A DNA stretch of 64,000 nucleotides from Crotalaria pallida (lineage: Eukaryota; Streptophyta; Magnoliopsida; Fabales; Fabaceae): the NCBI GenBank assembly GCA_037953625.1, contig CM075652.1:51763501-51827500 (forward strand), written 5' to 3'. The notes beneath the pieces were generated by a model that saw only the letters and a list, made by a program, of their open reading frames with translations, searched no databases and was not told where the DNA came from. Position numbers and translations under genes: made by a program. Position 1 is the first letter of the stretch; each line of letters begins with the position of its first letter. This document shows, piece after piece, positions 1 through 10,600 of the stretch.

Positions 1-117
1 CTGAACTTAAAGGTTCTCATGTCCATGTCACCAATTAAAAAAAAAAATTTCCCAAATTTTTACTATATTTTGTTAAAGAAATAAGTGTTTTCAAGTTGCC
101 GAAATCGGGGTGTTACA
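1..117 (+). mobile_element. End of a long LTR (element A), running off the left edge
   Basis: The stretch ends in GAAATCGGGGTGTTACA at 101-117, the TG...CA-type terminus shared by the TGTAACACCCC/GGGGTGTTACA LTRs in this window. It resembles the end of the LARD1 LTR (13561-13587) and, in reverse, the LTR at 63426-64000. Integrase sequence of element B starts immediately after base 117 and no primer-binding site follows, so this is the outer edge of an element lying to the left, inserted in B. Its own start is outside the window. Confidence 0.75.
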
Positions 118-2177
118 AAATGCGCTGACTTCGTCAAGCGATCTACAATCACCCAGATAGCATCATGACCAGTAGTTTTCCTTGGCAACCCAGATACGAA
201 ATCCATTGAGATACTATCCCATTTCCATAACGGAATCTCTAAGGGAAGTAATTCTCCTCCTAGTCTTTGGTGTTCCACCTTCGCCTTCTGACACACCAAA
301 CAACACGCCACGTACCTAGCCACATATTTCTTTAAACCAGGCCACCAAAATATCCTCTTCAAGTCTTGATACATTTTGGTAGCTCCCGGATGAATACTCA
401 TCTTGCTCTTATGCGCTTCATCCAGAATCATTCTCCTTACCTCCAAATTATCGGGCACACAAATCCTTGCTCTAAAACGAAGGATTCCATCCTTCCCTTC
501 TTGAAACTCTAACTCTTTGCCTTCCTCCATATGCTTCCTCTTCTCCTTAAGCTCAACATCTTCTCGATGCAACTCTCGAATCCTTTGCAAGAATTCATTA
601 GCAATCTGCAACATTCCCATTTTGACACTTGTTGGCTCCACTTGCATCGTCATACACAAATCTCTAAATTCGTCTATCAATGCGGCTTCTTTGACCATCA
701 TCGCACTGATATGCATTGCCTTTCTACTTAATGCATCCGCCACAACGTTTGCTTTCCCGGGATGGTAATGAAGTTCAAACTCATAATCCTTCAAGAACTC
801 CATCCATCGACGTTGCCTCATGTTCAACTCTTTCTGGTCAAAAAGGTACTTTAAACTCTTATGGTCACTAAACACCCGGAACGTAGTGCCATAGAGATAG
901 TGCCTTCAAATCTTTAGAGCGAAGACAAAAGCTGCCAGCTCTAAGTCATGAGTAGGATAGTTCATTTCATGAACTTTTAGCTGTCTCGAGGCGTAAGCGA
1001 CTACCTTTCCATCTTGCATCAAAACACTGCCAAGTCCTTGTTTCGATGCATCACAGTACACCTCAAAATTCTTCTGTGGATCAGGCAAAATCAACACAGG
1101 AGATGATGTCAATCTTTCCTTCAACTCTCGGAAACTCCTTTCGCACTTCTCATCCCATATAAATGGTTGATCTTTCCGAGTTAGCTTCGTCAAGGGTAGC
1201 GCAATCTTCTAGAAACCTTCTATAAATCTTCTATAGTAGCCAGCCAAACCAAGAAAGCTTCTCACCTCCGTGACCGACTTCGGTTGTTCCCATTGTAAAA
1301 CTGACCTTACTTTCACCGGATCAACCGCTATTCCCTTGTTTGAGATCACATGTCCCAAAAATTTAACTTCCTCCAACCAGAACTCACACTTTGCAAGTTT
1401 GGCGTACAATTGCTTCTCCTTTAGAACATTCAACACTATTCTCAAGTGTTCGGCATGCTCCTCCTGACTCTTGGAATATATAAGGATATCGTCAATGAAT
1501 ACAACCACGAATGAATCTAAATAGGGTCTAAAGATTCGATTCATGTAGTCCATGAAAATAGCTGGTGCATTAGTCAATCCGAACGGCATCACAACATACT
1601 CATAATGCCCATATCGGGATCGAAATGCAGTCTTAGAGATATCCTCTTCTCTAATCCTAATCTGATGATACCCCGATCTCAGATCAATCTTGGAAAATAC
1701 TGAAGCCCCACGAACTTGATCCATAAGGTCATCTATCCTTGGTAAAGGATACTTGTTCTTGATTGTGACCTTATTCAACTGCCGATAGTCGATGCACATC
1801 CTCATACTGCCATCTTTCATTTTGACGAACAAAACCGGAGCACCCCAAGGTGACACACTGGGTCGGATCATCTGCTTCTGCAACAACTCCTCAATCTGTT
1901 TCTTCATCTCAGCCATTTCCGGTGGTGCCATTCTATAAGGAGCAATAGAAATGGGACCAGCTCCCGGAACTAAATCAATTCCAAATTCAATCTCCCTCTT
2001 CGGTGGTAAACCAGGTATCTCATCAGCGAATACCTCAGGAAAATCTCGGACAACGGAAATCTCTTCAATCCTTGGGCTATTCTCCTCCACTTCAATGTTG
2101 AACAAACACATGTAGCCTGAAGGTTTTGGGTTTCTATAGATTACTACTTTTCTATCACAATCAATGATCACTTGGTT
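118..2177 (-). pseudogene. pol: Element B pol: reverse transcriptase, RNase H, truncated integrase (Ty3/gypsy, Tekay-like)
   Basis: This is the downstream part of a retrotransposon polyprotein that copies element RNA into DNA and integrates it. Seen in order: RT with the catalytic block VVFIDDILIYS near 1485-1505 and GLAGYYRRFIEGF near 1210-1250; RNase H starting at VYCDASKQGLGSVL near 1030-1070 and continuing through FSDHKSLKYLFDQ; an integrase zinc region (HPGATKMYQDLKR followed by CLVCQ) near 280-410; and the first catalytic Asp in SMDFVSGLP near 195-215. The reading frame stays open except for in-frame stops at 2178-2180 (TGA), 1209-1211 (TAG) and 906-908 (TGA, where related proteins have Trp). 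The integrase ends abruptly at 118, where LTR A begins, so the second and third catalytic residues and any chromodomain are missing. It cannot make an active product. The Tekay-like lineage call rests on RT sequence style and the tRNA-Met primer site. Confidence 0.9.
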
Positions 2178-3496
2178 TCAGCTCAACCAATCCATCCCCA
2201 AGATCACATCCAATTTAGATAAGGGTAAACGGGTCAAATCTACCCTAGAGGCTTGTCCTAACACTTCTATACAACAGTTAAGACATGCTCTAGAAACAAC
2301 TACAGGAGCATTAGTAGGGGTTTCTACTTTAAGAGTGTGTGATAACTCAGATATGGGTAAATTCAAACGATTTACACATTCATATGAAACAAATGAATGT
2401 GTTGCACCAGAATCAAACAACACATTACACAGCTGACCATTTAGCAAGTAATTACCTTGCACAAGATCAGAGGATTGGCTTGCCTCCACACCACTAAGCG
2501 TGAAAACCCTTCCTTGAACCACGGGCTTGATGGCTGCCTCTCTTGAATTAACCTTGGTCGATTCCTTGCAGTTCTTCGCAAAGTGTCCCGGTTTTCCACA
2601 ATTGAAGCAACCACTTGTTCCCCAACAAAAACGACCATGATGACGACGCTTGCACTTGTCACAAAATGGAGCTTCGCTCCGGAAATTCCTTCCATCACTA
2701 CCTCCAACTTTTCCTTTGCCTTTCCCTCGACGATCATACGGACCCTTGCCTCGATTGTTGAAACCCTTGCGCCTCTGAGGTCCATAATTCTGGCTATCTT
2801 TCCTCTTTGATGCTAGCAGTCCTTCAGCTTTCTTGTCATCCTCATACATCCTACACATGTCCACAAGTGCAAGAAAGCTTTGAATCCGTTGATAGCTGAA
2901 AATAGATTTCAGCTTAGGCCTTAAGCCTCCCTCAAACTTGATACACTTGCTCCTTTCATCAGGGTTGTTCTGGTAGTATGGAGAGTACTTCATCAATTCC
3001 TGAACTTGGCTGCATACTCACCCACACTCATGTCTCCCTGCTTCAGCGGCAAGAATTCCACTTCCTTCTTTCTCCTCAAATCCTCAGGGAAGTATATATT
3101 GAGAAACTTCTCCATAAATACACCCCAATTAGCATCCCTTCCTTCATAATGTAGGAGCTGAACCGTATGATTCCACCAGTTCTCAGCCTCATCTTCCAAC
3201 ATGTAGACTGCATACGCCACTTTCTGAGTTTCCGTGCAATCTAACGTTCTGAAAATCTTATCCATGGTGTGAATTCACTTATTAGCCTCCTCAGGTTTAA
3301 ATCCTCCTTCAAACTTGGGTGGATTACAACTCCTAAAATCCGCCAAATTCTTCGCCTCGGTATTTCCCACATTGCACTGGTGAGGTGGATTAACCGGTTG
3401 AGGTGGTTGCTGAGATTGCTGTTGCTGCATAGACTCCAACACCGCGGTAATTCTCTCTAATAACGCGTTAGTGTGATTTTGGTTTCTAGTTGCCAT
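2178..3496 (-). pseudogene. gag: Element B gag and protease region, interrupted
   Basis: This is the nucleocapsid/capsid precursor followed by an aspartic protease. The N-terminal block 3496-3275 carries CNPPKFEGGFKPEEANK, the usual gag entry. A stop TGA at 3275-3277 replaces an expected Trp codon. The capsid-like part continues in the same frame (3265-2993: AENWWNH, FLNIYFPEDLRRKKEVEF, MSVGEYAAKF). A one-base loss near 2998 then shifts the frame, which resumes at 2996-2178 with ERSKCIKFEGGL. The Gly/Arg/Lys-rich stretch and zinc knuckle CFNCGKPGHFAKNC lie near 2566-2610, preceded by a second Cys/His cluster (CDKCKRRHHGRFC). The protease site LFDSGATHSFVS is near 2385-2425 and the block ends at ILGMDWLS. 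Family membership is secure; the break list comes from reading the frames and is firm for the stops. Confidence 0.88.
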
Positions 3497-3746
3497 AATA
3501 GACCTGCGCTATGGACCTATGGTCACATATGATGAACTAAAGAAACATTCATCACACCACCTATACTAAGGCTATAACCAAAACCTCAAACAAAACATTC
3601 AATTGTATCTAGTGCTCAAAACAAGCAAGATACTAGCATTCAAAATAGTAAATATGCCCTGTGGATACCTGCTTGATGTTGGTGACTACCTTTCTGGAAT
3701 TACTTCAACTACTACAGGATCTGACTTTTGCTCTGATACCACTCAG
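3497..3746 (-). other. Element B 5' leader between primer-binding site and gag
   Basis: About 235 bp of non-coding leader separates the gag start from the primer-binding site, a normal arrangement for a Tekay-like element. No other feature is visible. Confidence 0.6.
3730..3741 (-). promoter_or_regulatory. Primer-binding site of element B (initiator tRNA-Met)
   Basis: The minus strand reads TGGTATCAGAGC, the complement of the 3' end of plant initiator tRNA-Met, five bases after the LTR end (GAGGGTGTCACA). This fixes element orientation and the LTR boundary. Confidence 0.88.
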
Positions 3747-4476
3747 TGTGACACCCTCAATATAAACCAAGTAATTAATATAATAAATATACTATTACTC
3801 GTAATAGTAATGGACTTGTTAGTATTTAGAAAATGTAGGAAATAAAATTTTCTTTATATTTCCTATAGAGGCGGGTGCACAGACCAAAACATGTAGTTCT
3901 TGGAGTTTATATTTTACATCATTTTAAACTTTGTACTACATTCGGCATTTTCTAAGTTAAGAAATCTTTTCACAATCCAGATAGCATCGGTACTTTTAAA
4001 TCGTATTTACATAGTAAAAATTAAGCGATGCCATCCATTCATTCGTTTTGTGGAACTAATACCATTTCAAATATCGTAGCCGAATCCTTTGAATAATCTT
4101 TATCAGAGTAAGCGGAAATAGTAGGACTATGCACCATTGTAATATAAACATAAGGTATATATATATATATATAAGTAAGTCATAAAATACATAGTCCATG
4201 GTGTCTCCAAGATCCGATACAAGTCCATAGTAAAAGATCTATATCAAAAGAAAATCATAACTCTAGAGCTCTCCAAAAGCATATCTACAAAATATACACA
4301 TCTCAAAATACAACACTCTAGATCTGGTCACATAGATCAGGTAGTAGCAGGAGTAGTAGTAGAAATATCCAGTTAGCAGCAGTAGTCATCAGGCAACTTC
4401 ATCATCAACAGCAATATCTCCACAGCATCCATCACACCGGATCCCCTGATCCTCATCATCTACCATATGCACATAC

Positions 4477-4950
4477 CTAGGGATCATAGTCCCTCCACTG
4501 GCTCCCGGTAGAGTGCACGACAGGCTCGCCTCCGTTCTCGTCCTCCATAGGGTCCTCTTCGATCTCATCCGATGGAGTGGGTACCCTACCACTGGGTACA
4601 GGGTCAGGAGATGGTGCGACCCTAACAGGGCTCCTCGGATCAGATAGGGAAGTCTCCTCGCGGACGACTCTCGAAGAAAAAGGGTGTGAGCGGGTATGTC
4701 GAAAGCGAAAGCTGTGATATAAGCGAGCTGGTCGTGTGGGAGGTGGTCCATGATAAGTGTAAAAGGGTGGTACGTGCATAGTGTATATGATGGGGATCCT
4801 AAACCTAAGAGAACGAAACCGGATCAGCGGGTTCGGGTGGTAGAAGGTAACCTCTACCTCTCCCTCAAACACCGTGCGGTGATCCTCGTAGATCCATATG
4901 CCACTAGGAAGTGGCCGGATCTCGATGCAAGCGATGTAACGTGACATCAC
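4477..4950 (-). CDS. Unrecognised 157-codon open frame inside the LTR of element B
   Basis: The frame is in the sense orientation of the element, starts MMSRYIACIEIRPLPSGIW and ends HSTGSQWRDYDP. The first half looks like ordinary globular protein, with Trp, Tyr and Phe well spread (YEDHRTVFEGEVEVTFYHP); the second half is Pro/Ser/Arg-rich and then acidic (DEIEEDPMEDENGGEP). I recognise no domain and give no function. It may be a protein encoded in the LTR leader, a captured fragment, or a chance frame. It survives although the gag-pol of the same element is badly broken, but one copy alone cannot show selection. Confidence 0.3.
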   Translation of the reverse strand: MMSRYIACIEIRPLPSGIWIYEDHRTVFEGEVEVTFYHPNPLIRFRSLRFRIPIIYTMHVPPFYTYHGPPPTRPARLYHSFRFRHTRSHPFSSRVVREETSLSDPRSPVRVAPSPDPVPSGRVPTPSDEIEEDPMEDENGGEPVVHSTGSQWRDYDP

Positions 4951-5690
4951 CTACAAGGGCATAGGGGTAAGCAATTCTATACACATAATAAATAGAGCAT
5001 AAATATATGCGCAATATGAATGTATAAACATGCAACAATAGTCAACAACCACATTTAGCACTTATCAAGTATTTAATGCAAGTAAGATGCTCACACTTAT
5101 TTCGTTTATCAGCTTTAGGTTAAATGAGTGGCATGATGTATGAATCTAGCTCTCAACCCTATCTCCATCAATCTATGTCACTCTCTGACGTCCATCCTTT
5201 ACTTCATATCAGCACTCAACAGTGCGTTGTACTCCTAGGTGTACAACATTTGTACATTCACCAAGAATGTACACGACAAGCTTGGAAATGGTACATAACG
5301 TGCAACTCGAGCAACGTCCCGTCATCCAAACGGAATAACCATATCATCAGCATCTCACTATGCTGGCCACGTCGTCAACCATAACGTGTCATCAAGCGAG
5401 CCGTCAGTTGGCACTCCCAGAGGCCCTCCTCATGTTAGCAGAACATGATAAACGATCTATCATCCGAACTCCAGAATGAATGCAATATCTTAACTTTAAA
5501 GGAATTGATTGATGTATTTCTTTTAATATTACATAACGTGCCACCCGAGCAACGTCCCATTATTCAAAGGAAATGACCATGTCATCAATCATTTTCTTTT
5601 AAGTGTTAAATAAATTGGATTATTGTCATTTAAGTATCAACATAATGGTTCAGAATTAAGAATGGTATTTTTAAGTTTCTGGGCAGAAAT

Positions 5691-6013
5691 ACTCGAGTGT
5701 TCTTCAGAATACTCGAGTAGTTCTTCAGCCTTTCCAGATTACTCGAGTAGTTCATGGCTACTCGAGTCATTCATGCTTTCAGAAAGGTCAGATTTCAGAT
5801 TCTTAAAAATACTCGAGTAGTTCATGAATACTCGAGTGTTTTTCATCAAATCCAGAATACTCGAGTGATTCATGCATTACTCGAGTGGTTCATCAGAAAA
5901 TACTCTTGTACATCAGTCGATACTCGAGTTCTGGGCCTGGTACTCGAGTGTTTGGAGCAAAAGACACACTATTTTAACACAAAATACTCGAGTATCAAGC
6001 CAAGTACTCGAGT
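5691..6013. repeat. Cluster of ACTCGAGT palindromes in doublets
   Basis: Twelve intact ACTCGAGT octamers and one degenerate copy (ACTCTTGT at 5902) lie in 323 bp. Starts: 5691, 5711, 5741, 5760, 5811, 5830, 5859, 5879, 5902 (degenerate), 5922, 5942, 5986, 6006. Neighbours within a pair are 19-20 bp apart start to start, while gaps between pairs vary. Because each word is its own reverse complement, each pair could fold as a hairpin or bind a dimeric protein twice on one DNA face. Confidence 0.85.
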
Positions 6014-6914
6014 CTTTTCATACAGAACAGACTAGAAACTTGGTTTTAACATATCATTTTCAATTCTAACCATTTCTAATCCAATCCAATGATCAACAGA
6101 GTTCATATAACATATAATAAACATGTTCAAACACTTAGAACACATCAAATTACAGAATTCATAGAGTTTCATAAGATTATGCATAAAAATTAACAATTTC
6201 ACAACTTAACATACTAATTTGCATAAAACTCAGAATTCTCATGATTTTAAGTTCCAAATAGCTTGCATGCAACATATTAAATTTGCTCAAAACCATTTTA
6301 GAGCACAAGTTGGTCTCCAAACCAATCTCCCAATTCAAACTAAGCCCTTAGAGCCTCTTGGTGGCTCTCTAATCAAATTCATGCAATTTACACTCTATGT
6401 AGTGAATAGAAAGCTTTCCCCTTACCTCTCAGACTTGAATCAATAGAAAATTTGCAAAAGAAAACACCACAGCACCAAGAACCACTTCAACCATCAAAGT
6501 GAAGAACAGTGTGAGCAGAGTCCAAAAACCCGATTGTTTGAGTGAGTAAGCATGCACGAAAATTGGGGAAAAAGATTAGGATTTGAACTTTGCAACAAGG
6601 ACTAGAAAACAGAACAAGTTTAGAATCAAATGGTTACGAGAGTTTACCACAATCGATTAAGAAAGTGAGCTCCAAGACTCTGTTTTCTGCAAGTTCAACC
6701 CCCAACTTCCAATCTTCGATTTGCCTCACACAAACACTCTTAGCTCACAAATTTGGTGTCTATACAAAGCTCATGATGTGAACTTTGTATTGGTGTATAA
6801 TTTGTGTTTCAATTTTCAGAATCAAGCAAGAACGATGAGAACGAAATCGGGAACCCTAATGCATGCAATCTTCAACAAATTGGCCAAAATGCCTCACAAT
6901 CGGAGTTCAATTGG

Positions 6915-6922
6915 TTTATATA
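6915..6922 (-). promoter_or_regulatory. TATA-like box of the element B LTR
   Basis: The minus strand reads TATATAAA about 420 bp into the LTR, with the ACTCGAGT doublet about 130-165 bp upstream. Position and sequence fit a Pol II promoter; activity is inferred. Confidence 0.45.
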
Positions 6923-7053
6923 GGAAAAGAACAGGTCCATGCACGGCGACACGAAAGCCATGGACATGTGAGGGTGGAGTATTCGTGTTAACGATGGAGA
7001 ATCGTTGGTGGTGACTCACCAAACGAACTAACTCGTGCAACTCTGACCAGAAC

Positions 7054-7081
7054 ACTCGAGTCTTTTCAGAAACACTCGAGT
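7054..7081. repeat. ACTCGAGT doublet upstream of the element B TATA-like box
   Basis: Two ACTCGAGT copies start at 7054 and 7074, 20 bp apart, each preceded by AAC. This is the same word and spacing as the cluster at 5691-6013, but on the upstream side of the putative promoter. Confidence 0.8.
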
Positions 7082-7343
7082 ATTTTGGTCAGTTTTTGAA
7101 AAATATTAATTTTATTTTCTTTCCCTCCAAAACCTTTCCTATAATTGCCTCTAGGTCCCAAATCAGGGACTAATATGCAAAATATTTTTTTTTATGCATA
7201 AATATACTTACCAAATAAATTCACACATCCACTAATAACATAAACTCAGATTTTAACCAAAGATTAAAATAGAAATAATTAATTATAATAAATTTTATAA
7301 TTAACATTTCATTAATCAGGGATTAAAATTTTGGTGTGTTACA

Positions 7344-7636
7344 AAATTCGTCCATCTTTGGGGTCAAAATCAGTGCCGAAGTTGGTGTCAGATACGAGAA
7401 AGCCCAATTGGGCCACTTCCTGATCAGTTTTGCTCCAATTCAATTAGGATTAGTTTTTTCTTTTAAATATGTTGGAACTAACAAGCGGGCTTAGCAATTA
7501 CTAGAGGGGGGGTGAATAGTAAATTGAAGCAACAATACCAAATAATTCGTATGGAATTAAGAATGAATGAACAAGACTGAATTTTCTGGAAAAATCACGA
7601 ACTACTCGAGTATTACTCAAGTATTCTGGGAAGAAC
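7344..7636. other. Unassigned spacer between element B and LARD1
   Basis: This is 293 bp of repeat-like sequence with a CTAGAGGGGGGGTGAATAG tract at about 7501-7519 and a further ACTCGAGT near 7604 outside the B LTR. I see no gene. It is probably a remnant of another element in which both neighbours landed. Confidence 0.4.
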
Positions 7637-10600
7637 TGTAACACCCCGCATTTTTCCCGTACGTGCGTGAACGAATTTTGATAAAAATAAGCCTGGAGGT
7701 CTGTTTTACAAAAGGTTTTCAAAAAAATATTTTACCTAAGAGGGAATAGAGTGATGGTTTTCAAGGATTTTTATGAACAAAATGTTTTTATAAATGAAAA
7801 GTGAATGATTTTGTTATTTTAGTAAAGGACGATTTTTGAAGAAAGGAATTTAATGATTTGGCTTGGAATTTTATGAGTGCTTGATTCAATAAGTGTACTG
7901 TTTGGTGTGTAAAATTAATTGTGTGAAAAAGATTTGTGAATTAATTGCATTATGGTGTAATAAAGAGTAAATATGATAAGAAAAATAAAATGCAAAGTGC
8001 ATGTGTGTGTGTATAATATGGTTTGTAGGTAGGAATGTGTATGTATATGTATGTGTGCATGAGTGTTTAACGTGTGGTGCATGAAGATGGCTATAAAATG
8101 TGATTTCTTAGAATTAATTTAATTGTGGTATGAATTAGAAATTATAGTAGAAAATAAAATATGAATTATGTGCATATGTGTGTGTGTTACAGTGTGAGTG
8201 TGCATGTGAGTGTTATATGTGTGTGTATGAAAGTGCCATAACTATGGTATGCATGTAAGTGAGTGTGTGGATGTGCCATATGTGTTACACGTGTATGTGT
8301 GTGTAGAAGTAAGCTAGGGTTGAAATTCTAGAAGCTTAAGGAGGAAGAGACCAAGCCAACCAAGTGCAACCCAACTAAGCTAAATTAAGTCACAAAACCC
8401 TAACTAGTTGCTAACTATTACTTAAGCCTAAAGTAACCCTAAGGTCCTAACCTAGCCTACCTTGTCCCCTTGACTTTGCAAACCTCATCCATGCAAAATA
8501 GTGAAGACTAAACCACCCTCCTTGGTTACTCATGACCGAAACTTGTATCTAAGGGCATAAGGGGGAAGATGCATTTGCTCCTATAAGGAAGTAGCCTAAG
8601 TTCATTCACCCCATTCGTTTCTCACCTTCACCCAAACACAAACACAACACACACTCTAAGAGACTCCACAAACTCTTAGAGAAAGAAAGAAAAGAAATAG
8701 GAAAAGAGAGAAAGAAGGGGTAGCCGTGACCATAGAGAGAGAATGACCGAAAGCATAGGAAGAAGAAGAAGGGATTAGGAGCTTGATCAACCTCTCATCC
8801 TTGTAGATCAAGAGCTAGAAGAACCACCTTTATCATAGTAGGAACCGCAGATCAAGGAAGAAAATTGTAATAGCCTAGATTTTCCTTTCTAGTTGTAGAT
8901 CTTTCTTTTCTTCTTGCATGTTTTGTTTTATGGTTGGTAAGATGATTTTATATGTTGGTCTTTCTTGATCTTGAACTTTATGGATTAAGCATAATTTGTA
9001 ATATGATTAACTTGTGCTTGATGTTCGGTTAAGATTCCTCTTTGCTAGATCTAAAATTTTTAAGTGAATCTCAAGGATCTAAAGACAAACTAAAATTTTT
9101 GTGATAACTAGAATAGATCTCCTTGTATGTTTACTTTTTCTCTTCTAAACCGTGAATTGTATGTGTTTATGTGATAATTTGATGAATGAACTTATGATCT
9201 AAATGGCTTGCATGTTATGTGTGTGTATTGATCTTGAATATTTGTGCTTGAAAAGCTTCATCTTTGATTTGTACATGTCTTCTTCACGGTTTTGCCTTTA
9301 TAAGGGACAAGCTAGCTTCATTTTGCTTTTCATGCATGAATTATTGATGGATCTATAGATTTCAAGCATGTAAAAGTCTAAATTTTTGATTAAAAAAAAT
9401 TGGAAACAATTTTCATGTCCCATTCGGTTTTGAAACAAATCTTTCTTAAATAATTTTCATTTCCTTTGTGTGTAAATTGTTTGAGTTTGAATAACTAAAG
9501 TGATTTCTCAATTGCGTCAATTGACCTAGTATTCGATTATAGGCATTTATATTTTTAGGAGTTCTTTCGGCCATGTTTAGTTAATTAAGATCTATGTCCT
9601 CTTTCTTTATAAAAAGTTAATACATGTTTGTGCTAAGATTAGATCTAGTGATTTTAAACACATGCATGTCAATTTTTTTTAAGGAAAGATCATGTTCTCT
9701 TTGATATATGTCTTGGTCTTAAAGGAAAATTTAAAGGAATCAAGTTTTACAATGATTTTTCAAGTGTAAACCTTAATTGGAACTAAGTGTGTGATTATGT
9801 GCATATTTTGTTTTTAGGATCATTCGGCCATATCCAATAAAGAATGAAATCTATGCTTTTTATTTTATTAAAAGGTTCATGCATGTTATTCCATGAAGTA
9901 AAATTTAATCTTTTCTTTGTTTTGAGAAGAATGATGAACTTGAATTGGTTTAGGTGTGAAAGGTGGTGTGTTGTTTTGAAACATAGCCTTGAAACCCTTA
10001 CATGATGTGCTTTGACTTTTTGTGATCAGTGCATGTTGAAAAATGTATGAAAACCTTGTTTCCTTGCATCATTAGATTCGGCCATCCTAGGAGAAGTAGG
10101 TAGCTAGGTTTTGTTCCTTATTTAGAGTACATGCATAATGAGACTAATTAAATATAAGAGTTTTTGAAAGAGTTTGCATGCCATGATTAAGCTTTGAGAG
10201 AAAAAGTATGTGAATCTTTGGAATGCTTTGTGGTTTAACTAATTGTCTTGATTTGAGTTTTGAAAAGAAATTTAAAATTTATAATCTCCCTATTGTATGC
10301 TCACGATTTCTAGATTAAAATAAGGAAAATGATTTCATGAATTTATATGCTCCTTGTGCATTAAATCTTTGCAAAACCATGATTCGGCCAAAGTATATAT
10401 ATGAAGTTAGAAAATTGTTTTCATGAAATGACTTCTGATTATAGCTATGTCCTAGGTACATGATGTTGTATGCTTAATGAACATGATGTGTGTGTCTTTC
10501 TTTCATCTTTTGGGTTTTAATTTCAATATATATATATATATATATATGACTTAATTTGATTATGAGAAACGAATTTTTATGGTATTAAATCAATGACTTT

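Larger units (their letters stand above)
3747..7343 (-). mobile_element. 5' LTR of element B (about 3.6 kb)
   Basis: On the minus strand the LTR starts TGTAACACACC at 7343 and ends GGGTGTCACA at 3747, just before the primer-binding site. The partner 3' LTR is not in the window. The LTR contains a TATA-like box (6915-6922), a doublet of ACTCGAGT upstream of it, a dense ACTCGAGT cluster downstream (5691-6013), a 157-codon open frame (4477-4950) and an AT microsatellite near 4155-4173. The long LTR fits a Tekay/Del-type element. Confidence 0.75.

Noticed and set aside
1..117. Considered as the 3' LTR of element B
   Set aside because: The B LTR starts TGTAACACACCAAAATTTT (at 7343, minus strand), which does not match. 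The sequence instead matches the end of LARD1/G-type LTRs in the plus orientation and interrupts the integrase.
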